Assembly (NCBI RefSeq): GCF_902490045.1
Contig: NZ_CABUCJ010000066.1
Span: 1 to 13,602 of the forward strand
Reading direction: 5' to 3'
Origin: an uncultured Anaerotruncus sp.
GTDB lineage: Bacteria > Bacillota > Clostridia > Oscillospirales > Ruminococcaceae
DNA length: 13,602 nucleotides
Shown piece by piece: positions 6,102 through 13,602 of the stretch; positions within the stretch are counted from its first letter, which is position 1; every line of letters starts with the position of its first letter. The translations under genes and the position numbers were made by a program. Below the pieces are notes generated by a model. It searched no databases and had not been told where the DNA came from. It was given only the letters and a program-made list of their open reading frames with translations.

Positions 6102-6353
6102 ATGGACAACGATATTTTAAAGGCGCTATATGAAGGGGAAGTCTACCCGTCGGAACAGCTTGGTCCCATTCCCGAGGAAAAGGAAATGATGGAGATGTGC
6201 ACACTGCTTTGGCGCCGGCTGGGGATGGAGGATCAAAAGAGGCTGGATCATATCACCGACCAGTTAGCGGTGGTGTGCGGGGCGTATGCGCTTCGCGGCT
6301 TCCGTTCCGGTTTCAGGCTGGGCGCGCGCATCGCGCAGGCGCTGTATACCTGA
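6102..6353 (+). CDS. Small DUF6809-like protein
   Basis: This 83-residue protein of unknown function begins with DILKALYEGEVYPSEQLGPIPEE, a pattern I associate with the DUF6809-type small proteins of Clostridia. A helix follows, with a long-spaced Glu/Arg segment (EMMEMCTLLWRRLGMEDQKRLDHITDQ), then a C-terminal Gly/Arg/Ala helix (RGFRSGFRLGARIAQAL). It has no signal peptide or membrane segment. ATG at 6102 has AAAGGG eight bases upstream. Its promoter is embedded in the operator cluster, so it is probably controlled by the divergent ribbon-helix-helix protein. Such pairs are frequent near phage or mobile genes, but no integrase or other phage gene is seen here. Confidence 0.72.
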   Translation: MDNDILKALYEGEVYPSEQLGPIPEEKEMMEMCTLLWRRLGMEDQKRLDHITDQLAVVCGAYALRGFRSGFRLGARIAQALYT

Positions 6354-6361
6354 CCGCGCGT

Positions 6362-6378
6362 TTCTCCTGTTGGGAGAA
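6362..6378 (+). other. Short hairpin after the small gene
   Basis: TTCTCC/GGAGAA arms (6362-6367, 6373-6378) lie nine bases past the stop codon at 6353. No T-run follows, so termination here would be weak at best. Confidence 0.3.
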
Positions 6379-6409
6379 TCGAGATTAGGTTGAGCCCTCA
6401 GCTAGTGTA

Positions 6410-6643
6410 CCTTTGGGGAGCGGCGGCAGTTCCCGGGTTATGGCAAGGTACTCCCGGGGATTCCAAAGGACCCGGCGGAGGGTCCTTTGGCGCCCTTCTT
6501 TGGTTCCTTTCTTGGGCGAACAAGAAAGGAACTCGCTGTCGGTCGACTACCGACAAACTGCGCCGCTCGATGAGCGGCATATCTAAAACCGCCGTCGGCC
6601 GACTACCGACAAGCTCCACCGCTCGGTGAGCGGCATATCTAAG
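6410..6643. repeat. Structured composite repeat element, copy B
   Basis: This is the second copy of the element at 1-266, in the same orientation. It has an 11-bp perfect stem CCAAAGGACCC/GGGTCCTTTGG (6463-6473, 6480-6490), a linker CGCCCTTCTTTG, a 12-bp perfect stem GTTCCTTTCTTG/CAAGAAAGGAAC (6503-6514, 6521-6532), the junction TCGCTGTCGG, and two tandem 56-bp units starting at 6538 and 6594. Each unit has GTCGG..CCGAC and CCGCTC..GAGCGG hairpins followed by CATATCTAA. Compared with copy A, five base pairs of the long stem are changed on both arms so that pairing is kept. The 5' part (6410-6460) is less like copy A but includes CCTTTGG, which could pair with CCAAAGG at 6463-6469. It fills the gap between the small gene and the typA terminator; I see no gene in it. 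Confidence 0.8.
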
Positions 6644-6646
6644 AAC

Positions 6647-6676
6647 AAAAAAGAGCGGGCCCCACCGGGCCCGCTC
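6647..6676 (-). terminator. typA: Intrinsic terminator of typA
   Basis: A 10-bp perfect stem GAGCGGGCCC/GGGCCCGCTC (6653-6662, 6667-6676) with a 4-base loop is followed on the minus strand by six T's (6652-6647). It lies 13 bases past the typA stop codon. Confidence 0.92.
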
Positions 6677-6689
6677 AAAAATACTGAAT

Positions 6690-8534
6690 TTAAGATTTCT
6701 TCTTCATCTGCTCCCGCATGCGCTGGGCGTGGTCCAGAATCTTCTTGCGGATGCGGATGCTCTTGGGGGTGACCTCCAAAAGCTCGTCGTCGCTGAGGAA
6801 CTCGAGGGACTCCTCGAGGGAGAAGCGGCGCGGCGGAATGAGGCGGAGCGCGTCGTCCGACCCGGAAGCGCGGGTGTTGGTGAGCTGCTTTTTCTTGCAG
6901 ACGTTGACGGCGATGTCCTCGTTCTTGGGGGACATGCCGACGACCTGGCCGGCGTAGACCGGCTCGCCCGCGCCGAGGAAGAGGGTGCCGCGCTCCTGCG
7001 CGTTATAGAGGCCGTAGGTGATCGTCTCGCCCGTCTCGAACGCGATGAGGGAACCGTTCTGGCGGCGGGGGATCTCGCCCTTATAGGGGGCGTAGCCGTG
7101 GAAGAGGGTATTCATGACGCCCTCGCCCTTGGTGTCGGTCAAAAATTCGCTCTTGTAGCCGAAGAGGCCGCGCTCGGGGATGACGAAGGTCATCTTCATG
7201 CGGCTGCCGACCGGCTCCATCGTTTGGAGCTCGCCCTTGCGGGGGCCCATCTTCTCCATGACCGAGCCGGAGGACTCGGCCGGGACGTCGATCGTCAGTT
7301 CCTCGAACGGCTCGCACAGCTCGCCGTCTATCGTCTTGAGCAGCACCTTGGGGGTGCTGACCTGGAACTCGTAGCCCTCGCGGCGCATGTTCTCGATGAG
7401 GATCGACAGGTGCATTTCGCCGCGCCCGCAGACGACGAAGCTGTCGGCGGTGTCGCCGTCCGAGACGCGCAGGGAGACGTCGCGCAGCAGCTCGCGGTAG
7501 AGGCGGTCGCGGATCTGGCGGGTGGTGACGAATTTGCCCTCGCGGCCCGCAAAGGGGCTCGTGTTGACCGAGAAGGTCATCTCCACGGTGGGCTCGGAAA
7601 TCTTGACGAAGGGCAGCGCGATGCTGCTGCCCGCCGCGCAGACGGTGTTGCCGATGTTGATGTCCTCGATGCCCGAGAACATGACGATGTCGCCGACCGT
7701 GGCCGACTCGACCTGGGAGCGGCCCACGCCGGTGAACTGGTAGATCGCCGTGATCTTGCCCTGCTTGAGCAGCTCCTTGTCGTGGTAGTCGCAGACGTTC
7801 ATCTGCTCGTTGACCCGCAGGGTGCCCTGCTCGATGCGGCCGACCGCCATGCGGCCGACATAGTCGTTATAGTCGATCGACGAGACGAGCACCGCGGTGG
7901 GCAGCTCGGGGTCGCCCTGGGGCGGCTGGATGTAGTCGACGATCGTGTCCATGAGCGGCAGCAGGTCGGTGCCCGCCACCTCGGGGGAGATGGAGGCCGT
8001 ACCGTCGCGGCCGGAGCAGAAGACCATCGGGCTGTCGAGCTGCGCGTCGGACGCGCCGAGGTCCATCAGCAGCTCGAGCACCTCGTCGACCACCTCGTAG
8101 ACGCGCGCGTCGGGGCGGTCGATCTTGTTGATGACCACGATGACCGCGAGGTCGAGGTCGAGCGCCTTGCTCAGCACGAACCGGGTCTGGGGCATTGGGC
8201 CCTCCGCCGCGTCGACGAGCAGCAGCACGCCGTCCACCATCTTGAGCACCCGCTCCACCTCGCCGCCGAAATCGGCGTGTCCCGGGGTGTCCACGATGTT
8301 GATCTTCACGCCCTTATATTCCGCGGAGGCGTTCTTCGCCAGAATCGTGATGCCGCGCTCCCGCTCGATGTCGTTCGAGTCCATCACGCGCTCCTGCACC
8401 GCCTGGTTCTCCCGGAAGGTGCCCGACTGTTTCAGCATCCCGTCGACCAGCGTCGTCTTACCGTGGTCGACGTGCGCGATAATTGCAATGTTGCGTAAAT
8501 CTTCCCTCTTGATATTCATACACATGCATCCCAT
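6690..8534 (-). CDS. typA: Translational GTPase TypA/BipA
   Basis: This ribosome-binding GTPase is related to EF-G and LepA and is linked to ribosome assembly and stress or cold adaptation. It has 614 residues, the usual family length. GTPase motifs: AHVDHGKTT (20-28), RGITI (60-64), DTPGH (82-86), NKID (136-139). Domain II, EF-G III/V-like domains and the BipA-specific C-terminal domain follow, with family blocks such as GRGEMHLSIL, ERGLFGYKSEFLTDTKGEG and NTRASGSDDA(L). The ATG at 8534 has GGAGAA with the best spacing; ATG at 8519 (start of NIKREDLRNIAII) is the homology-based alternative. Starts further upstream are unlikely because the promoter places the transcript start near 8570. It is a single-gene unit with its own promoter and terminator. 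Confidence 0.97.
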   Translation of the reverse strand: MGCMCMNIKREDLRNIAIIAHVDHGKTTLVDGMLKQSGTFRENQAVQERVMDSNDIERERGITILAKNASAEYKGVKINIVDTPGHADFGGEVERVLKMVDGVLLLVDAAEGPMPQTRFVLSKALDLDLAVIVVINKIDRPDARVYEVVDEVLELLMDLGASDAQLDSPMVFCSGRDGTASISPEVAGTDLLPLMDTIVDYIQPPQGDPELPTAVLVSSIDYNDYVGRMAVGRIEQGTLRVNEQMNVCDYHDKELLKQGKITAIYQFTGVGRSQVESATVGDIVMFSGIEDINIGNTVCAAGSSIALPFVKISEPTVEMTFSVNTSPFAGREGKFVTTRQIRDRLYRELLRDVSLRVSDGDTADSFVVCGRGEMHLSILIENMRREGYEFQVSTPKVLLKTIDGELCEPFEELTIDVPAESSGSVMEKMGPRKGELQTMEPVGSRMKMTFVIPERGLFGYKSEFLTDTKGEGVMNTLFHGYAPYKGEIPRRQNGSLIAFETGETITYGLYNAQERGTLFLGAGEPVYAGQVVGMSPKNEDIAVNVCKKKQLTNTRASGSDDALRLIPPRRFSLEESLEFLSDDELLEVTPKSIRIRKKILDHAQRMREQMKKKS

Positions 8535-8576
8535 CTGCCGTTCTCCGGCACATTCATTCGACATTTTTACCTTGGT

Positions 8577-8605
8577 ATCATACCGCCAAACAAGCATGTT
8601 GTCAA
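8577..8605 (-). promoter_or_regulatory. typA: Promoter of typA
   Basis: On the minus strand TTGACA (8600-8605) and TATGAT (8577-8582) are separated by 17 bases, close to the ideal. Transcription would start near 8570, about 36 bases before the chosen start codon. Confidence 0.85.
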
Positions 8606-8635
8606 GAAAAACCCGCTAATTCTGGTGATTTTGCT

Positions 8636-8730
8636 GATGCAGGGCGAAATCCTTCCGCACGGACGGCGCCGCCGGGGAGGCCGCGCGGCCGGCCTGCATC
8701 AAAAGTTTTGCGGCGCTTTTTCAAAAGCGT
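8636..8730. other. Structured intergenic DNA between typA promoter and secA terminator
   Basis: GATGCAGG (8636-8643) and CCTGCATC (8693-8700) can close a long stem enclosing the palindrome GGCCGCGCGGCC (8679-8690). A second stem, CGCTTT/AAAGCG, lies at 8714-8729. There is no open frame with coding character. It could be a small repeat or leftover of an insertion; no function is assigned. Confidence 0.4.
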
Positions 8731-8731
8731 C

Positions 8732-8764
8732 AAAAAGGAAGGGCCGCCCGGCGGGCGGCCCTTC
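8732..8764 (-). terminator. secA: Intrinsic terminator of secA
   Basis: A 12-bp perfect stem GAAGGGCCGCCC/GGGCGGCCCTTC (8738-8749, 8753-8764) with a 3-base loop is followed on the minus strand by a T run (8736-8732). It lies 19 bases past the secA stop. Confidence 0.92.
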
Positions 8765-8783
8765 TTTCTTTTCGTCTCTCTCG

Positions 8784-11519
<2,736 letters not shown>

Positions 11520-11612
11520 TTTGTCACCTCATACTCTGATACGCGCGGACCCTCCCATGCCGTTTCAAAAAAAGCCGCGGCAGGCCGGAAATGCGTATAC
11601 TTTAACTTGTAC

Positions 11613-11641
11613 ATTCTACTCCCGCCCGCTGTCAAAGTCAA
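11613..11641 (-). promoter_or_regulatory. secA: Promoter of secA
   Basis: On the minus strand TTGACT (11636-11641) and TAGAAT (11613-11618) are 17 bases apart. The start would be near 11606, giving a leader of about 85 bases. I see no SecM-like or SecA-binding leader gene. The neighbouring DNA 11642-11790 holds only short GC-rich inverted repeats (11651-11662 and 11677-11692) and an AT-rich tract, with no gene. Confidence 0.65.
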
Positions 11642-11790
11642 CCACGTTTTCCCGCTTGCGGGGCCGGTTTGGGGCCCCTCCACAGAGGGAGGCGGACGGG
11701 CGGGCGCATCTCTGCTTATTATAACCAAAAAAAATCCAAAAATTAGGCCTATTTTGTTTTGCAACCGTGAACAAAAGCTGAACAATCCCC

Positions 11791-11819
11791 TTGATAAAGC
11801 CTTGACAAACTAATATAAT
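11791..11819 (+). promoter_or_regulatory. Strong promoter of the NifU-like/GGGtGRT operon
   Basis: TTGATA (11791-11796) and a perfect TATAAT (11814-11819) are separated by 17 bases, preceded by an AT-rich tract (about 11716-11790) that could act as an UP element. Transcription would start near 11826, so the TTG at 11825 cannot be the start codon and the ATG at 11864 fits. Confidence 0.85.
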
Positions 11820-11863
11820 AAAGATTGGACAACCCCAGTAAACAAACCGAAAGGAGTACCGAT

Positions 11864-12556
11864 ATGAACTATTCTCATGAAGTGGAGAGAATGTGCGTTC
11901 TCGCCAAAGGACCCAAGCACGGTCCCGCGCCCATTCCCGAAGAGGGCCAGTGGGTAAAGGCCTACGAGATCAAGGATATCTCCGGACTCACGCACGGCGT
12001 GGGCTGGTGCGCGCCGCAGCAGGGCGCCTGCAAGCTCACCCTCAACATCAAAAACGGCATCATCGAGGAGGCGCTCGTTGAGACGCTGGGCTGCTCGGGC
12101 ATGACCCATTCGGCCGCGATGGCGGGCGAAATCCTCCCCGGAAAGACCATCCTGGAAGCCCTCAACACCGACCTCGTCTGTGACGCGATCAACGTGGCGA
12201 TGCGCGAGCTCTTCCTCCAGATCGTCTACGGCCGCAGCCAGACCGCCTTCTCCGAGGGCGGGCTCCCGATCGGCGCGGGCCTCGAGGACCTCGGCAAGGG
12301 GCTCCGCTCCCAGGTCGGCACCATCTTCTCCACCAACGCCAAGGGCGTGCGCTATCTTGAGCTGGCCGAGGGCTACATCCTCTCGGTCGCCGTCGACAAC
12401 AACGACGAGGCCATCGGCTACAAGTTCGTCAAGGTCGGCAAGATGCTCGAGGACATCCGCCACGGCGCGGACCCCAAGGAGGCGTTCGAGAAGAACATCG
12501 GCACCTACGGCCGCTACGCCGACGCCCCCAAATACATCGACCCGCGTGAAGAATAA
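11864..12556 (+). CDS. NifU/IscU-like iron-sulfur scaffold-type protein
   Basis: This 230-residue protein has a NifU/IscU N-terminal-like core. The block LGCSGMTHSAAMAGEILPGKTILEAL (75-100) mirrors IscU's second cysteine loop and GKT segment. Cysteines are at 11, 49, 56, 77 and 106. Cys49 and Cys56 lie in VGWCAPQQGAC, and Cys77 matches the IscU loop Cys. By eye there is no cysteine at the region of IscU's third ligand (about 118-130), so cluster binding may differ from the classic scaffold. Residues about 135-230 extend beyond IscU length and are acidic. ATG at 11864 has AAGGAG seven bases upstream. The next gene, a GGGtGRT protein, follows after 21 bases; this pairing recurs in anaerobes in my knowledge. 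A role in metal-cofactor assembly or sensing is inferred. Confidence 0.87.
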   Translation: MNYSHEVERMCVLAKGPKHGPAPIPEEGQWVKAYEIKDISGLTHGVGWCAPQQGACKLTLNIKNGIIEEALVETLGCSGMTHSAAMAGEILPGKTILEALNTDLVCDAINVAMRELFLQIVYGRSQTAFSEGGLPIGAGLEDLGKGLRSQVGTIFSTNAKGVRYLELAEGYILSVAVDNNDEAIGYKFVKVGKMLEDIRHGADPKEAFEKNIGTYGRYADAPKYIDPREE

Positions 12557-12577
12557 GAGGAGAGGGAGGTAACACAC

Positions 12578-13576
12578 ATGGCAAAGTTTGAAGGACAGGA
12601 GAGAAGGATGCCCAAAATCAGCGCGTGTCTCGCTGAATACGGCATGTCTTCCCTTGAAGATGCAAAAGAGATCTGCCTTGCCAAAGGCATCGACGTGGAA
12701 AAGATCGTCAAGGGCGTGCAGCCCATCGCGTTCGAGAACGCCGTCTGGGCCTACACCCTCGGCACCGCCGTCGCGATCAAGAAGAACTGCAAAAAGGCCG
12801 CGGACGCCTCCGAGGCGATCGGCATCGGCCTGCAGGCGTTCTGCGTGCCCGGCTCGGTCGCGGAGACCCGCGCCGTCGGCCTCGGCCACGGCAACCTCGG
12901 CGCCATGCTGCTGCGCGACGAAACCAAGTGCTTCTGCTTCCTGGCGGGCCATGAGTCGTTCGCCGCGGCGGAGGGCGCGATCGGCATCGCCCGCAACGCC
13001 AACAAGGCCCGCAAGGAGCCGCTGCGCGTCATCCTCAACGGCCTGGGCAAGGACGCCGCTTATATCATTTCCAGAATCAACGGTTTTACCTATGTGGAAA
13101 CCGACTATGATTTCGCCACCAGCGAGCTCAAGGTGATCGGCGAAACCCCCTATTCCGACGGCGAGCGCTCCAAGGTCAAGGTCTACGGCGCCAACGACGT
13201 GCTCGAGGGCGTGGCCATCATGAAGCACGAGAAGGTCGACGTCTCGATCACCGGCAACTCCACCAACCCGACCCGCTTCCAGCACCTCGTCGCGGGCACC
13301 TATAAGAAATGGTCCTACGAGAACAACGTCAAGTACTTCTCGGTGGCCTCGGGCGGCGGCACCGGCCGCACCCTGCATCCCGACAACATGGCGGCCGGCC
13401 CGGCTTCCTACGGCCTGACCGACTCGATGGGCCGCATGCACGGCGACGCGCAGTTCGCCGGCTCCTCCTCCGTCCCGGCTCACGTCGAGATGATGGGCCT
13501 CATCGGCATGGGCAACAACCCCATGGTCGGCGCGACCGTCGCGTGCGCCGTCGCCGTCGAGGAATCCTTCAAGTAA
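12578..13576 (+). CDS. GGGtGRT family protein
   Basis: This 332-residue cytoplasmic protein belongs to the family named after its motif, present here as GGGTGRT at 259-265 in SVASGGGTGRTLHPDN. Other strongly patterned parts are the N-terminus KFEGQERRMPKISACLAEYG, the Gly-rich AVGLGHGNLGAMLLRDETKCFCFLAGHESFAAAEGAIGIA (about 99-138) and the C-terminal MGLIGMGNNPMVGATVACAVAVEES. Cysteines are at 17, 33, 71, 89, 118, 120 and 323; Cys118-X-Cys120 could be metal ligands. There is no signal peptide or membrane segment. ATG at 12578 has GGAGGT (12565-12570) seven bases upstream; the in-frame ATG at 12608 is less likely. The biochemical activity of the family is not known to me; association with the NifU-like gene suggests metal-cofactor handling. 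No terminator is visible before the window ends. Confidence 0.93.
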   Translation: MAKFEGQERRMPKISACLAEYGMSSLEDAKEICLAKGIDVEKIVKGVQPIAFENAVWAYTLGTAVAIKKNCKKAADASEAIGIGLQAFCVPGSVAETRAVGLGHGNLGAMLLRDETKCFCFLAGHESFAAAEGAIGIARNANKARKEPLRVILNGLGKDAAYIISRINGFTYVETDYDFATSELKVIGETPYSDGERSKVKVYGANDVLEGVAIMKHEKVDVSITGNSTNPTRFQHLVAGTYKKWSYENNVKYFSVASGGGTGRTLHPDNMAAGPASYGLTDSMGRMHGDAQFAGSSSVPAHVEMMGLIGMGNNPMVGATVACAVAVEESFK

Positions 13577-13602
13577 GTTTTCCGCTTTGGAAAAGAGCCG
13601 TG

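Noticed and set aside
5799..6353. Classic toxin-antitoxin system
   Set aside because: The genes are divergent, not in an operon, and the small DUF6809-like protein shows no known toxin motif; an antitoxin-like regulator remains possible.
6729..8498. 589-codon open frame on the plus strand opposite typA
   Set aside because: Antisense shadow of a GTPase with intact motifs; repetitive composition and no ribosome site.
8535..8597. Longer typA N-terminus from the start at 8597
   Set aside because: That start lies upstream of the predicted transcript start near 8570 and inside the promoter; the extra residues have no family similarity.
11802..11807. TTGACA as the -35 of the NifU-like operon
   Set aside because: It is only six bases from the TATAAT; TTGATA at 11791 has the correct 17-base spacing.
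11810..13483. 557-codon open frame on the minus strand opposite the NifU-like/GGGtGRT genes
   Set aside because: Antisense shadow; the plus strand has promoter, ribosome sites and recognised families.

Overview
The window looks like chromosomal DNA of a GC-rich (roughly 60 % by eye) anaerobic Clostridia-type Firmicute, probably of the Oscillospiraceae/Ruminococcaceae kind. The evidence is a bacterial V-type ATPase operon, strong AGGAGG-type ribosome binding sites, TTGACA/TATAAT promoters with 17-base spacers, a SecA with the SEC-C zinc tail, a BipA GTPase, and a GGGtGRT-family gene paired with a NifU-like gene. The lineage is inferred; no 16S or marker search was possible.

Layout. 1-4236, minus strand: four V-type ATPase genes in the order H, C, I, K, reading from a promoter near 4300 down to a structured repeat element (1-266) that touches the stop codon of the K gene. 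The soluble catalytic and stalk genes (A, B, D, E, F) are not in the window. 4482-5805, plus strand: one exported protein of unknown function with its promoter and terminator. 5799-6353: a small, less GC-rich module of two divergent short genes, an Arc-like ribbon-helix-helix regulator (minus) and a DUF6809-like protein (plus), separated by a control region with three copies of a 14-bp operator-like palindrome. 6354-6676: a second copy of the structured repeat element, then the typA terminator. 6690-8605 minus: typA/bipA with promoter. 8732-11641 minus: secA with its own promoter and terminator. 11791-13576 plus: a NifU-like scaffold protein and a GGGtGRT protein in a two-gene operon.

How the parts work together. 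The V-ATPase genes make the membrane sector and stalk of a rotary ion pump or ATP synthase. typA and secA are housekeeping genes (ribosome-associated GTPase, protein export motor) that follow each other but have separate promoters and terminators. The NifU-like/GGGtGRT pair probably handles an iron-sulfur or other metal cofactor; its exact job is unknown to me.

The most notable non-coding signals are (1) the composite repeat found twice, after the 3' ends of the K and typA genes, whose hairpin arms differ in sequence between copies but keep perfect pairing, and (2) the triple operator between the ribbon-helix-helix gene and its divergent partner.
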